Of a stretch of DNA of 64,000 nucleotides, positions 21,259-30,534 are shown in pieces. Position 1 is the first letter of the stretch, and each line of letters begins with the position of its first letter. The stretch covers positions 106,516 to 170,515 of the forward strand of contig JADCJE010000047.1 of the NCBI GenBank assembly GCA_020247305.1, read 5' to 3'. Source of the stretch: Phycisphaerales bacterium (GTDB lineage Bacteria > Planctomycetota > UBA1135 > UBA2386). The notes beneath the pieces were generated by a model. That model did no database searches. It was not told the DNA's origin and saw only the letters and a program-made list of their open reading frames with translations. A program made the position numbers and the translations under genes.

Positions 21259-22098
21259 ATGATGCCCGCCACTGCCGGCCTCCCGTACGCGCAGAAGCTC
21301 GCCCTGCTGTGCGCCGACCTCGCCGCGTTGCCGGGCGCGGTGGTGGCGTTCTCAGGCGGCGTCGACAGCACGGCGCTGCTCGCCGCCTGCGTCGAAGCGC
21401 TCGGCGGGCGCGTCGTCGCGGTGACCGCCGACTCGCCGTCGCTGCCGCGCGCCGAGCTCGCCGAGGCGCAGGCGCTGGCGCAGCGGCTCGGCGCGCGCCA
21501 CGTCGTGCTGCCGACGCACGAACTGGAGCGCGCCGAGTACCGGGCCAACGCCGGGGATCGCTGCTACTTCTGCAAGAAGGAGCTGTTCGTCACCGTCGCC
21601 GCGCGCCTCGCCGAGATCGCCCCGGCCGACTGGGTCGTCGTCTACGGCGCCATCACCGACGACCTCGGCGACCATCGCCCGGGCCAGCGCGCCGCCGCCG
21701 AACACGGCGTGCGCGCGCCGCTCGTCGACGCCGGCATGGGCAAGGACGACGTGCGCCGCTACAGCCGCGACCGCGGCCTGCCGACGGCCGACAAGCCGAG
21801 CTTCGCCTGCCTGTCGTCGCGCGTGCCGCACGGCACGCCGATCGATGCCGCGGTGCTGCAGCGCATCGAGCTCGCCGAGGCGGCGCTGCGCGCGCACGGC
21901 TTCCGGCAGTTCCGCGTGCGCCACCACGGGCCGGTCGCGCGCATCGAGGTCGGTCCCGACGAGATGGCGCGCGCGTTTGCGTTGCGCGAGCAGCTGGGGC
22001 AGGCGCTGCAGGCTGCAGGCTACGTGTTCGTGGCCCTCGACGTGTTCGGCTACCGCCACGGGGCGCTCAACGCCCTGCTCGGCCAGGAAACCCACTGA
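21259..22098 (+). CDS. larE: ATP-dependent sacrificial sulfur transferase LarE
   Basis: PP-loop ATP pyrophosphatase of 279 residues with VAFSGGVDSTALLAA near residue 30. LarE adenylates P2CMN and donates sulfur to make the nickel-pincer nucleotide cofactor. Cysteines are present in RCYFCKK (about 102) and ACLSSR (about 176); the latter aligns with the sulfur-donating Cys of single-turnover LarE, and the extra pair is compatible with the three-cysteine, Fe-S-dependent variant. No larA, larB or larC is in the window. An AAGGA sequence precedes the tandem ATGs. The stop overlaps the peptidase start (TGATG). Confidence 0.92.
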   Translation: MMPATAGLPYAQKLALLCADLAALPGAVVAFSGGVDSTALLAACVEALGGRVVAVTADSPSLPRAELAEAQALAQRLGARHVVLPTHELERAEYRANAGDRCYFCKKELFVTVAARLAEIAPADWVVVYGAITDDLGDHRPGQRAAAEHGVRAPLVDAGMGKDDVRRYSRDRGLPTADKPSFACLSSRVPHGTPIDAAVLQRIELAEAALRAHGFRQFRVRHHGPVARIEVGPDEMARAFALREQLGQALQAAGYVFVALDVFGYRHGALNALLGQETH

Positions 22099-23447
22099 TG
22101 CGACTCATGCTCCGTCTCGTGCCCGCGCTGCTGTTCGCGGGCGTCCTCGCGGCCCAGTCCGACGTCATCACCGAGGCGCGGGTGCGCGAGGCGGTGGCGT
22201 GGCTCGCCGACGACGCGCGCGCCGGCCGCGACACCGGCAGTCCGGAGATCGTGGTCGCCGGCGAGTGGATCGCCGATCGCTTCGCCAAGGCGGGCCTCGC
22301 CCGCGCGGTGGCCGACTCGTGGTACCACGAGTTCCCGCTCACCGGCTGGACGCTCGACGCGAGCCAGATCACCGTCACGCTGGTCAGCCGCGAGGGCGAG
22401 ACGGCGCGCGAGCACGTGCTCGCGCCCGACGTCGACGTGCGGCAGTGGACCGTCGCCGAATCGGTCGAAGGCTCCGACGAGGCCTGCACCGTCGCCCTGC
22501 TCGAGGATCCGGTGCTGCAGCGGCTGCTGACCGCCGGCGCGGCGCGGCGACCGATCTTCTGCGAGATCGACGAGTCCCATCCGTACTGGCAGCGCGCCAG
22601 GGGCAGCCACCAGGTGCTCGGCGCGCGCCGGCAGGGCTCGCGTCCGCTCTTCCTCGTGCGCAAGGGCGCGCTGCCCGACGCGTTGCGCGGCGCCGGCGCG
22701 CAGTGGTCGGCGACGTGGAAGGTGGCCGCCCCGGCCAAGGCGGACGTGCCGCAGCGCAACGTCGTCGCGGTGCTGCCCGGCGCTGCCAGGAAGGACGAGT
22801 ACGTCGTGGTCAGCGCCCACTACGACCACGTCGGCACGGGCCGCGCCGTCGACGGCGACGCCATCTACAACGGCGCCGACGACGACGCGACCGGCACGAC
22901 GGCCGTGATCCTGCTCGCCGAGGCGCTCGCCAAGGCCGGGCCGCTGCCGCGCAGCGTCGCCTTCGTCTGCTTCACCGGCGAGGAGCGCGGGCTGGTCGGC
23001 AGCAAGGCGTTCTGCGAGCAACCGCCGTTCCCGCTCGCCAAGGTCGTCGCCAACGTCAACATCGAGATGCTCGGCCGGCCCGAGGCAGGGCGCGAAGGCA
23101 AGGCGTGGGTGACCGGCCCCGACCTGTCGGACTTCGCCGCGATGGCGGCCGCGGCGATGGGCAAGGCCGGCGTCGAGATCGTCGGCTTCCCGATGGCGGG
23201 ACAGCTGTTCGCGGCCAGCGACAACTGGTCGTTCGCCAAGGCCGGCGTCGTCGCGCACTCGATCAGCGCCGGTTCGCTGCACCCCGACTACCACCAGCCG
23301 AGCGACGAGGTCGAGAAGCTCGACATCGGCCACATGACGCGCGTGATCGAGGGGCTGCGCGCGTTCGTCGTCGACCTCGCGTCGCGCGAGGCGGGGCCGC
23401 AGTGGAACGAAGCCGGCCGCAAGCGGCTGGAGCGCCGCGGCCGCTGA
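22098..23447 (+). CDS. secreted M28 family zinc peptidase
   Basis: 449 residues with a signal peptide (LLFAGVLAAQ) and an M28 aminopeptidase domain. Zinc-site motifs are in order: SAHYDHVG (His and Asp), YNGADDDATGT (bridging Asp), TGEERGLVGSKAF (catalytic Glu pair) and HPDYHQPSDE (last His). The N-terminal 200 residues include a PA-like inserted region. Translationally coupled to larE, though no functional link is evident. Probably an extracytoplasmic aminopeptidase or glutaminyl-cyclase-like enzyme; the intact metal ligands favour peptidase activity. Confidence 0.9.
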   Translation: MRLMLRLVPALLFAGVLAAQSDVITEARVREAVAWLADDARAGRDTGSPEIVVAGEWIADRFAKAGLARAVADSWYHEFPLTGWTLDASQITVTLVSREGETAREHVLAPDVDVRQWTVAESVEGSDEACTVALLEDPVLQRLLTAGAARRPIFCEIDESHPYWQRARGSHQVLGARRQGSRPLFLVRKGALPDALRGAGAQWSATWKVAAPAKADVPQRNVVAVLPGAARKDEYVVVSAHYDHVGTGRAVDGDAIYNGADDDATGTTAVILLAEALAKAGPLPRSVAFVCFTGEERGLVGSKAFCEQPPFPLAKVVANVNIEMLGRPEAGREGKAWVTGPDLSDFAAMAAAAMGKAGVEIVGFPMAGQLFAASDNWSFAKAGVVAHSISAGSLHPDYHQPSDEVEKLDIGHMTRVIEGLRAFVVDLASREAGPQWNEAGRKRLERRGR

Positions 23448-23488
23448 CCTGCGCGCCAGCTGACTTGCCCGATGACCGACCGCCCAGG

Positions 23489-24046
23489 TCAGTTGTTCGA
23501 CCGGCGGATGAACGGCTCCTGCGCGCGCGGCGCCCATTCTTCGGCCGGCGGCACCAGCGGCTCTTCGGCCGCCTGTTCCTGCGCCGTGCAGCGGATGCGC
23601 CACGACCAGCCCGGCCGCAGGTGGGCGTCGAGCGTCGGCGTCATCAGTTCGTCGACGTAGTACGAGCCGCGGGCGATCGGGCTGGCCGTCGGCAGGATCG
23701 CGACGCAGGTGCGCGTGTCGACCGGGTCGCCTTCGGCATCGAGCACGTCGAGCGAGATCCAGGCTTGCACGACCGGACGGCGCGTGCGGTTCTGGTACTG
23801 GAACCGGCAGCGCACGTAGGTGTTGCCGGGAAAGCCGTCGAGGCTGACGTCCAGCACCGTGACGCGACCGTGGCCTTCGAAGTCGAGCGTCTGGCGGCTG
23901 TTGTACTGCGCGCGAAACACGTTCTGGATGTGCTGGAACTCGCGCAGTTCCTGCACCTGCGGCGGCGGCGCCTGCGGCGGCGCAGGCGGCGCGGCGCAGG
24001 CGGCGAGGACGGCGAGCAGCGGCAGGGCGCAGACGGGGTGCTTCAT
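23489..24046 (-). CDS. hypothetical lipoprotein, YcfL-like
   Basis: 185 residues; signal peptide with lipobox LAAC at about 17, then a Pro/Ala/Gln linker. The body (FRAQYNSRQTLDFEGHG, RCRFQYQNRTRRPVVQAW, GSYYVDELMTP) has the beta-sandwich rhythm of DUF1425/YcfL-type lipoproteins, a tentative match by eye. Convergent with the M28 peptidase. A TAGCGC hexamer six bases upstream is a weak -10 candidate. Function unknown. Confidence 0.7.
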   Translation of the reverse strand: MKHPVCALPLLAVLAACAAPPAPPQAPPPQVQELREFQHIQNVFRAQYNSRQTLDFEGHGRVTVLDVSLDGFPGNTYVRCRFQYQNRTRRPVVQAWISLDVLDAEGDPVDTRTCVAILPTASPIARGSYYVDELMTPTLDAHLRPGWSWRIRCTAQEQAAEEPLVPPAEEWAPRAQEPFIRRSNN

Positions 24047-24084
24047 GGCGTGGCGCTAGCAAGGTCCGTGCCGGCAGCCGCGAC

Positions 24085-25929
24085 TCACGAACCGAGCCGC
24101 AGCCGCAGGCCGTTGGTCAGCGCGAAGGGTACGGCCGCGGCGGGGGCGAGGTCGACCAGCAAGCCCTGGGCGAACAGGTCCTGGCCCAGCAACGGCGGGG
24201 CGAACGGCGTCGCGTACGGCAGCGCCACCGGGCCGGCGCCGGTCCACATGCCGGCGTAGAGGCCGACGTTCGGCTGCGCGGTGTCGAGCAGCAGTTCGCC
24301 CGGCTGGCCGGGGGCCATGCCGAAGCCCGGCAGTGGTATGCCGCATGGCGCGCCCGGCGCCTGGCCGAGGCCGAGGAACACGAACACCGCGGTGCTGCCC
24401 GGGCCCTGCGACGCCAGCGGGTTGTCGGCGGCGAGCGCCACAGTGGTCCCGAGGGCCGGCCGGCCGGCGGCGACGAGGCTGTTGGCCGGGTTGCTGCACC
24501 CGATCGCGGTCGCGGTGGCCAGCGTCACGCCGAGGTTGCCGGCGACGTCCACCGCCGCGCCGTAGACGTCGGCAGCGCCGCTGCGCTGGTCGGTCCAGGC
24601 GAGCAGGCTCGTGCCGCTCGACGTGCTGGCGACCCCGAGCCGCAGCTTGTCGCTGGGGAACGAACTGGCGACCACGGGCGCGTGCCGCTGGCCGCCGGCC
24701 GCGTCGACGCCGAACACCTGCACCGACTTGCGCAGCAGGCCCAGGTCCTCGACCAGCACGGCCGCCGCCATGCCGTCGCCGACGCGCGCCGCCACCGGCG
24801 CGAACTTCACCACCGTGTTGATCGGCAGCAGGCTGACGCCGGTCGCGCCCCACTGGCGGTTGCCGAGCGCGTCGATCGACTGCGCGCCGAGGCCCCACGT
24901 CGTCTGCGCGGTGTTGCGTTCGTTCCACGCCACCTGGATCGACTGCGTCGCCGGCTGCCAGACGATCGCCGGGTCGAACTTCGAGTTGGCGTTCGTCGAC
25001 ACGTCGACGCCGTTGTGGGGGAAGACCTCGACGCCGGCGGCGGTGACGCGCTGCACGCGCGCCGAGAACGCCGTGCCGACGGCGAAGTGCCACGCGAAGA
25101 TGGCGCCGCCCTGGCCGTCGGAGGCGATGCGCGGATCGAAGGCGATCGGCAGGCTCACCTGGTCGAACACCGGCAGGCGCACGCCGCCGTTCCACAGCGG
25201 CTGGCCGAGCGCGTCGAACTTCTGCGCATGCAGATGCTTCGCGGCCGAGAACGACGTGGCGCGCACCCAACTGACGACGACCGAGCCGTCGAGCGGCGAC
25301 GCCGCGACCGGGCGCGCCCACGCCGGCGACTGGCCGGTGTCGCCCGGGATCGCGACGCCGTCGCCCGGGAAACGCGGCGCGCCGGCGACGTCGAGCCGCT
25401 GCATCTGGATCGTGCGCGTGCCAGAGTTCGACCACACGAACACGAAGTCGCCGTCGCCGGCCTCGCAGACGCGCGGGTTGCCGTCGAAGTCGACGTTGTT
25501 CGACAACGTCACGCCGTTGGCGCCCCACGCCTGCGTGCCCGCCGGGGTGACGCGGTAGGCGTAGACGTCGAGGTCGCCGCCGGCGCGCGTGTCGGTGAAC
25601 GTCAGCACGCAGTGGCCGAAGCGGTCGCCGATCAGGTCCCAGTCGATCAACGACGTCGACTGCGGGTTGTTGCTGACCAGGATGCCGCCGTGCTGCCACT
25701 GCTCGACGCCGGCGGCGTCGAAGCGCTGCAGCCAGACGGCGTAGCCGCCGTTGCGGTTGTCGAACCAGCCGACGTAGCAGCCGCCGTCCGGCGTCGCCGC
25801 GATCTTGTTGACGACCTGGTCGTTGGCGAAGTCGCCGATCGGCAGGTTGGGAGACGAGGTCGTCGGCCACTGCGCAGGCGCGGCGGCGACGAGGAGCAGG
25901 GTGGGGGCAAGGCAGGTGGGACGCCGCAT
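24085..25929 (-). CDS. secreted hypothetical protein, propeller-like
   Basis: 614 residues. I take the ATG at 25929 (MRRPTCLAP..., signal peptide ending APAQ) rather than the track start 43 codons upstream, which would put non-signal sequence before a perfect signal peptide. Repeated strands with F/W-D-N-R and GGAIFAWH-like turns (VGWFDNRNGGYAVW, VLTFTDTRAGGD, VFVWSNSG, LLAWTDQRSG) indicate a multi-blade beta-propeller. A C-terminal domain starts near APGAPCG and ends NGLRLRLGS, a terminal style shared with other secreted proteins here. Transcribed divergently from ffh. Confidence 0.85.
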   Translation of the reverse strand: MRRPTCLAPTLLLVAAAPAQWPTTSSPNLPIGDFANDQVVNKIAATPDGGCYVGWFDNRNGGYAVWLQRFDAAGVEQWQHGGILVSNNPQSTSLIDWDLIGDRFGHCVLTFTDTRAGGDLDVYAYRVTPAGTQAWGANGVTLSNNVDFDGNPRVCEAGDGDFVFVWSNSGTRTIQMQRLDVAGAPRFPGDGVAIPGDTGQSPAWARPVAASPLDGSVVVSWVRATSFSAAKHLHAQKFDALGQPLWNGGVRLPVFDQVSLPIAFDPRIASDGQGGAIFAWHFAVGTAFSARVQRVTAAGVEVFPHNGVDVSTNANSKFDPAIVWQPATQSIQVAWNERNTAQTTWGLGAQSIDALGNRQWGATGVSLLPINTVVKFAPVAARVGDGMAAAVLVEDLGLLRKSVQVFGVDAAGGQRHAPVVASSFPSDKLRLGVASTSSGTSLLAWTDQRSGAADVYGAAVDVAGNLGVTLATATAIGCSNPANSLVAAGRPALGTTVALAADNPLASQGPGSTAVFVFLGLGQAPGAPCGIPLPGFGMAPGQPGELLLDTAQPNVGLYAGMWTGAGPVALPYATPFAPPLLGQDLFAQGLLVDLAPAAAVPFALTNGLRLRLGS

Positions 25930-25936
25930 CGGCGCG

Positions 25937-25964
25937 ATGGTAGGGGCCGGCGCGAGCCTGTCGA
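25937..25964 (-). promoter_or_regulatory. predicted promoter TCGACA-16-TACCAT
   Basis: On the minus strand TCGACA and TACCAT are separated by 16 bases, and TACCAT ends seven bases before the ATG of the secreted propeller protein. Transcription would start at or within a few bases of the start codon, so the mRNA would be leaderless or nearly so. It matches the arrangement seen before several other genes in the window. Confidence 0.5.
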
Positions 25965-26026
25965 CCGCCCCCGGCGCGGCGCTGCTCCTTGACCGAGCGC
26001 CCGCGGTGCAACATCCTGCGGGTTCG

Positions 26027-27484
26027 ATGTTCGATTCGCTCGCCACTGCGCTCGGCAAGGCCTACCGCTCGATCGTGGGCCAGAAGGTCCTGACCGAGGC
26101 CAACGTCGACGAAGGCATCCGCGCCGTCCGCACGGCCCTGTTGGAAGCCGACGTCAACTTTCAGGTCGCCAAGGAATTCGTCGCCGACGTGCGCCAGCGC
26201 GTGCTCGGCCAGAAGGTCGTCGAGTCGGTCGAGCCCGGCCAGCAGTTCGTCAAGTGCTTCCACGACGCGCTGACTGAACTGCTCGGCGGCCAGCAGACCG
26301 GCCTGCCGGTGTCGCCGCGTTCGCCGCTCGTGCTGATGATGTGCGGCCTGCAGGGCAGCGGCAAGACGACGACGTGCGCCAAGCTGGCGCTGTGGCTGCG
26401 CAAGAACAAGAAGAAGAACCCGCTGCTCGTCGCCGCCGACCTGCAGCGTCCGGCCGCCGTCGACCAGCTGCAGAGCCTCGGCAAGCAGCTCGGCATCGCC
26501 GTCTACGCCGAACCGACCAACAAGCGCCCGCCGGACGTCTGCAAGGCCGGCGTCGAGTTCGCGAAGGCGCGCGGCCACGACGTCGTGATCCTCGACACCG
26601 CCGGCCGCCTGCACGTCGACGAGCCGCTGATGCAGGAGGTGCAGCAGGTGCACGCGCTGTGCCAGCCCGACGGCGTGCTGCTGGTCTGCGACGCGATGCT
26701 GGGCCAGGACGCCGTCAACTCGGCGAAGGCCTTCCACGAGCGCCTGCCGCTGCACGGCCTGATCCTGACGAAGGTCGACGGCGACGCCCGCGGCGGCGCG
26801 GCGCTGTCGATCGTCAAGGTCACCGGCCGGCCGATCCTGTTCGCGGGCGTCGGCGAGAAGCCCGACGACCTGGAGGAGTTCGATCCGTCGCGCATGGCCG
26901 GCCGCATCCTCGGCATGGGCGACGTCGTCGGCCTCGTCGAGAAGGCGCAGTCGGTGATCGACGAGCGCGAAGCCGAGGCGGCGGCGAAGAAGCTGCAGAA
27001 GGGCCAGTTCAACTTCGAGGACTTCCTCGCGCAGTTGAACATGATCAAGAAGCTCGGCCCGCTGAAGAAGGTGCTCGGCATGCTGCCGGGCATGGGCTCG
27101 ATGATGAAGGACGTCGACCTCGACGACGCGCCGATGAAGCGCATCGAGGCGATGATCCAGTCGATGACGCCGCGCGAGCGCCAGCGGCCGGACATGATCG
27201 ACCTGCCGCGCCGCCGCCGCATCGCCGCCGGCTCGGGCAACCACCTCGACGCCGTCAACGGCCTGATCAAGCAGTTCAAGCAGATGCAGGACCTGATGAA
27301 GAAGCTCGGCAAGGGCGGCGGTTTCCCCGGCATGCCCGGTGGCATGGGGGGGCTCGGCGACCTGATGGGCGGCGGCATGGGTGGTTTGGGCGGCATGGGC
27401 GGGCTCGGCGGCATGGGCGGCCGGCCGCCGCGCGGCTTCCCCGGCGGCGGCTTTCCGGGGTTTCCGGGCGGCCGCAGGCGCTGA
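26027..27484 (+). CDS. ffh: signal recognition particle protein Ffh
   Basis: SRP54-type GTPase that binds signal sequences and 4.5S RNA for cotranslational targeting. 485 residues from ATG 26027. Domains: N domain, G domain with GLQGSGKTTT (P loop, about 107), DLQRPAAVDQL, DTAGRLHVD, TKVDGDARGG and GVGEKPDDLEEFD, then a Met-rich M domain (LPGMGSMMKD). The C-terminal 60 residues are Gly/Met-rich and end in Pro/Gly/Arg (GGMGGLGDLMGGGMGGLGG), longer than usual. rpsP follows after 112 bases. No SRP RNA gene is recognised in the window. Confidence 0.97.
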   Translation: MFDSLATALGKAYRSIVGQKVLTEANVDEGIRAVRTALLEADVNFQVAKEFVADVRQRVLGQKVVESVEPGQQFVKCFHDALTELLGGQQTGLPVSPRSPLVLMMCGLQGSGKTTTCAKLALWLRKNKKKNPLLVAADLQRPAAVDQLQSLGKQLGIAVYAEPTNKRPPDVCKAGVEFAKARGHDVVILDTAGRLHVDEPLMQEVQQVHALCQPDGVLLVCDAMLGQDAVNSAKAFHERLPLHGLILTKVDGDARGGAALSIVKVTGRPILFAGVGEKPDDLEEFDPSRMAGRILGMGDVVGLVEKAQSVIDEREAEAAAKKLQKGQFNFEDFLAQLNMIKKLGPLKKVLGMLPGMGSMMKDVDLDDAPMKRIEAMIQSMTPRERQRPDMIDLPRRRRIAAGSGNHLDAVNGLIKQFKQMQDLMKKLGKGGGFPGMPGGMGGLGDLMGGGMGGLGGMGGLGGMGGRPPRGFPGGGFPGFPGGRRR

Positions 27485-27595
27485 TGCCGGGCGCGAAACC
27501 GCGTCCGGCAACGGAAAATCCGCTGGCGCAGGGCGGCCGTCTCTGCTTGGATTCTCGCCCCTTTCGCCGCTCCTGACGTACGGAGACAGTTTCCC

Positions 27596-27982
27596 TTGGC
27601 AGTCACGCTTCGCCTCAAGAGATTTGGACGCCTCAACCACCCGACCTACCGCGTGGTGGCCACCGACCCGCGTTTCCCGCGCGATGGTCGCATCATCGAG
27701 GCGCTCGGTTACTTCCTGCCCCTGATGCCCCGCGCCCAGGAGCAGGTCAAGCTCAACGCGGAGCGCATCCAGTACTGGCTGTCGGTCGGCGCCAAGCCGT
27801 CGGACACCGTCGCGCAGATGATCGAGAAGGCCGGCATGAAGGTGCCGACCACGAAGAAGGCCGAGCGCGCGAAGAGCAAGGGCAAGCCTGCGGCGTTCGT
27901 CGCGCCGAAGAAGAAGGTGCGCAAGCCGAAGGCTCAGCGCCGCGCCGAGAAGGCCGCGCGCGCCGCGACCGCCAAGAAGTGA
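27596..27982 (+). CDS. rpsP: 30S ribosomal protein S16
   Basis: 128 residues with an S16 core (MAVTLRLKRFGRLNHPTYRVV, about 80 residues) plus a 45-residue Lys/Ala-rich C-terminal extension (KPKAQRRAEKAARAATAKK). The start is a TTG in the position that gives the canonical MAV N-terminus; GGAG lies about 12 bases upstream. The ffh-rpsP order is conserved in many bacteria, usually with rimM and trmD next, but those are not here. Confidence 0.97.
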   Translation: MAVTLRLKRFGRLNHPTYRVVATDPRFPRDGRIIEALGYFLPLMPRAQEQVKLNAERIQYWLSVGAKPSDTVAQMIEKAGMKVPTTKKAERAKSKGKPAAFVAPKKKVRKPKAQRRAEKAARAATAKK

Positions 27983-28070
27983 CCTGCCGCGCGGCGCTTC
28001 GACCGCGGCGGCGACGCCGTGGTCGCTGCCTGCGCCGTGGCCACGCCGGTTCGTCCTGCAACCCTTCTGC

Positions 28071-28850
28071 ATGCCCGATGAGGCCCCGGTGACGACGAAG
28101 AAGAAGCCGAAAACCGCGAACGCACCGGAGGCGCCGCCCGACCCGCGCCAGCCGTTGGCGCCGACCGAGGAGCACTTCGACGCGACGCTCATGGCCCTCA
28201 AGGCCGTGCTCGCCGACGTGCCGCCGCCGCCGCCGCCCGCCGAGGGCCAGCCGCCCGCTGCGCTCGACCTCGTCGACGCCGTGCTGCACATGTACTTCGC
28301 CGACGGCCTGCCGTGCGGCTACGGTCAGGAAGCGCGCCGCCGCATCGCGGAGGGTTTCGTCGATCGCAACGAGTTCCGCGTCACCGAGGCTTTCGAGGTC
28401 GAGGACCTGCTGCGCGACCTGCCGATCCCGCGCCTGTTCGATCGCTGCCTCGCCGTCCGCGACTCGGTGGCGCAGATCTACAACGACCAGAACGGCGTGC
28501 AACTTGGCTTCCTGCGCGACGCCGGCATCGGCGACCGCAACACGTTCTTCCAACGCGTGCCGGCGCTGCAGACGCACGTCGTGCACTTCCTGACGACGGT
28601 GCTGAACCTCGAGGAAGTGCTGTTCTCGGACAAGTCGACGGTCCGCGCGCAGCAGCGCTTGGGCTGGGAAGGTCCGGCCGCCAACAAGTTCGTCGACGAG
28701 GCGCGCGCGCTGCTCAAGCCCTACGGCTACCTGTCGCTCGACGTCGGCCCGAACCTGCCGGGCCAGAAGGTCAACCTCGCGCACGAGCTGTCGCCGGCCT
28801 GCCTGCTGATGCGCCTCGCGCCGGCGGGCAAGCGCCGCGCCGCGAACTGA
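28071..28850 (+). CDS. conserved-looking hypothetical protein
   Basis: 259 residues with a disordered Lys/Pro-rich N-terminus including a run of prolines (VPPPPPPAEG), then an all-helical domain from about 70: DLVDAVLHMYFADGLPCGYGQEA, NEFRVTEAFEVEDLLRDL, YNDQNGVQLGFLRDAGIG and THVVHFLTTVLNLEEVLF. The helical order faintly recalls an HhH-GPD-like fold, but no Cys cluster or catalytic Lys-Asp pair is visible, so no function is claimed. It lies between rpsP and maf on the same strand. Confidence 0.75.
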   Translation: MPDEAPVTTKKKPKTANAPEAPPDPRQPLAPTEEHFDATLMALKAVLADVPPPPPPAEGQPPAALDLVDAVLHMYFADGLPCGYGQEARRRIAEGFVDRNEFRVTEAFEVEDLLRDLPIPRLFDRCLAVRDSVAQIYNDQNGVQLGFLRDAGIGDRNTFFQRVPALQTHVVHFLTTVLNLEEVLFSDKSTVRAQQRLGWEGPAANKFVDEARALLKPYGYLSLDVGPNLPGQKVNLAHELSPACLLMRLAPAGKRRAAN

Positions 28851-28996
28851 ACGACCCGCGCCGAGCGACCGCCGAGCGTGGTCGCTGACGCTGCCGCCAG
28901 GGCGCCGGCGACCGATCGACCCGTCGGCGTCGCGCCGCGCGACCCGCAGGATCTCGCGCGCGGCGCGCCAGCGACCGCGGCTACCATGGCGACGGA

Positions 28997-29593
28997 GTGA
29001 GCGACCTCGACCTGTTCCTGGCTTCGACCTCGCCGCGGCGGCGGGACCTGTTGACGCAAGCGGGGCTGCGCTTCGCGCTCTGCGCGCCGGGGCCGGAGTA
29101 CGAGGCCGGCGGCGACGAGCACGTCGGCGCGCCCGGGGAGCCGCTGCGGCTCGCGGTCGAGCGGGCGACCCGCAAGGGCATGGGGGCTTCGTCGCCCGAT
29201 CCGCGCCTGCCGGTGCTCGCGGTCGACACCGTCGTCGATCTCGATGGCCAGGAACTCGGCAAGCCGCGCGACGTCGCCGAGGCCGAGGCCATGCTGCGCG
29301 TGCTCGCCGGCCGCCGGCATCGCGTGCACACCGCGCACTTCCTGCACCACCTCGCTTCGGGCCACACCGGCCTCGCCGTCGCCAGCGCCGAAGTGGAGTG
29401 CGGGCTGCCTGCCGCCGCCGAACTGCAGCGCTACCTCGCCTCCGGACAGTGGCGGGGCAAGGCGGGCGGCTACGGCGTCCAGGACGATGCGCAATCGTTC
29501 TTTCGCGTCGTCAGCGGCCGCTTCGACACCGTAGTCGGCCTGTCCGTGGCGGCCGTGCGCGATCTGCTGGCGCGCCTGCGGGCCGCCCGATGA
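28997..29593 (+). CDS. maf: Maf family nucleoside triphosphate pyrophosphatase
   Basis: 198 residues from a GTG. House-cleaning pyrophosphatase that hydrolyses modified or canonical NTPs to NMP. Motifs: LASTSPRRRDLL at the N-terminus, the metal-binding VLAVDTVVDLDGQELGKPRD, and GKAGGYGVQDDAQSFF near the C-terminus. TACCAT nine bases before the GTG suggests a near-leaderless transcript. Overlaps the next gene by ATGA. Confidence 0.93.
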   Translation: MSDLDLFLASTSPRRRDLLTQAGLRFALCAPGPEYEAGGDEHVGAPGEPLRLAVERATRKGMGASSPDPRLPVLAVDTVVDLDGQELGKPRDVAEAEAMLRVLAGRRHRVHTAHFLHHLASGHTGLAVASAEVECGLPAAAELQRYLASGQWRGKAGGYGVQDDAQSFFRVVSGRFDTVVGLSVAAVRDLLARLRAAR

Positions 29594-30111
29594 ACGCGCC
29601 GGCGCGCACGCTCGCGCTGCGCCTGCTCGGCGCGGCCGTGATGGCGGCGGTGGGGTTGTACGCGCTGCACCGCGCCGCGAGCGCGAGCGCGGCCGAGGCT
29701 GCCGCCGCGGCGGCGGCACAGGCCGCACAGCGTCGCAGCGAGTCGGCGCCCGATCCGGTCGAGCAGCTCGGCTTCCCGCTGCCGGCATCGGCCGCGCCGA
29801 TCCTCGTCGCCAGCGGCCTGCAGGCGCTCGCGCCGGATGCCGCCCCCGTGGTCGAAGTGCTCGGCGACGGCTCGCTGGCGCTGCGGCGCCCGGCGACGCC
29901 ATTTGCCGGACCGCTCGCGCCGCGGCGGGCGGCGGCGATCGTCGTGCCCAGGGGGCGACTCGCCGCCTGGTCGCCCGCCGCCCGCGCCGCCTTCACCGCT
30001 GCCATCGGTGCGTTGGCGGCCGACCGCCCGGTGCCCGCCGGGCAGGTGCAGGTCGTCGATGCCCCGATCGCCGCCGCCGAACTCGCCGCCCTGCTCACCT
30101 GGATTTGGTGA
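29590..30111 (+). CDS. hypothetical membrane-anchored protein
   Basis: 173 residues; an N-terminal hydrophobic segment (LRLLGAAVMAAVGLYAL) followed by an Ala/Gln-rich helical stretch, then a small globular domain (VVEVLGDGSLALRRP, AAIVVPRGRLAAW, VPAGQVQVVDAPIAAAELAALL). Low Lys content. The start overlaps the maf stop (ATGA), so it is translated with maf. No family recognised; composition and coupling support a real gene. Confidence 0.65.
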   Translation: MNAPARTLALRLLGAAVMAAVGLYALHRAASASAAEAAAAAAAQAAQRRSESAPDPVEQLGFPLPASAAPILVASGLQALAPDAAPVVEVLGDGSLALRRPATPFAGPLAPRRAAAIVVPRGRLAAWSPAARAAFTAAIGALAADRPVPAGQVQVVDAPIAAAELAALLTWIW

Positions 30112-30174
30112 CGTTTCGCGAGCGGCGCGCGAGGGGTGGGCCAGCGGAACGTGCGCATGGGCGCACACCGGCTG

Positions 30175-30202
30175 TTGACGGGCCGCCGTCCGCCCCTACA
30201 CT
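30175..30202 (+). promoter_or_regulatory. predicted rpmE promoter TTGACG-16-TACACT
   Basis: TTGACG and TACACT with a 16-base spacer lie 42 bases before the rpmE start. This is the closest match to a sigma-70 promoter in the window and gives a normal leader of about 35 bases. Confidence 0.6.
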
Positions 30203-30244
30203 CCTCGCCCCACTTGGCGCGCCGACCCGGCGTCGCCGCCCGTC

Positions 30245-30457
30245 ATGCAAGCCGACATCCATCCCAAGTACGTCGAGTGCGCGGTGACCTGCGCCTGCGG
30301 CAACAAGTTCACGACCCGCTCGGTCAAGTCCGAGATCCGCACCGACATCTGCTCGGCGTGCCATCCGTACTTCACTGGCGCGCAGAAGTTCGTCGACACG
30401 GCCGGCCGCGTCGACAAGTTCCGCAAGCGCTACGGCAAGGCCGAGGCGAAGGCCTAG
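30245..30457 (+). CDS. rpmE: 50S ribosomal protein L31
   Basis: 70 residues, the zinc-binding (C+) form of L31: cysteines in [12 protein letters not shown] and [12 protein letters not shown]. Begins MQADIHPKY and ends with the basic [12 protein letters not shown]. It precedes prfA, a common arrangement. The presence of the zinc ligands implies a zinc-replete paralogue; no C- copy is in the window. Confidence 0.97.
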   Translation: MQADIHPKYVECAVTCACGNKFTTRSVKSEIRTDICSACHPYFTGAQKFVDTAGRVDKFRKRYGKAEAKA

Positions 30458-30534
30458 GTGGGTGAGGGGGTCGCCGCTGTGCGACCTCCCGCCGCGCGAC
30501 CCGCACCCGCCGGTACGTCGGCGGCAGGATCGGC

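Noticed and set aside
22050-24062. 670-codon minus-strand ORF over the M28 peptidase
   Set aside because: Antisense shadow; the plus frame has all M28 zinc ligands and the minus frame has none of any family.
24056-28291. 1411-codon minus-strand ORF
   Set aside because: It runs antisense to ffh and rpsP and merges with a shadow frame of the secreted protein; its translation is Arg/His/Ala-rich without domains. Long antisense frames are expected at this GC content.
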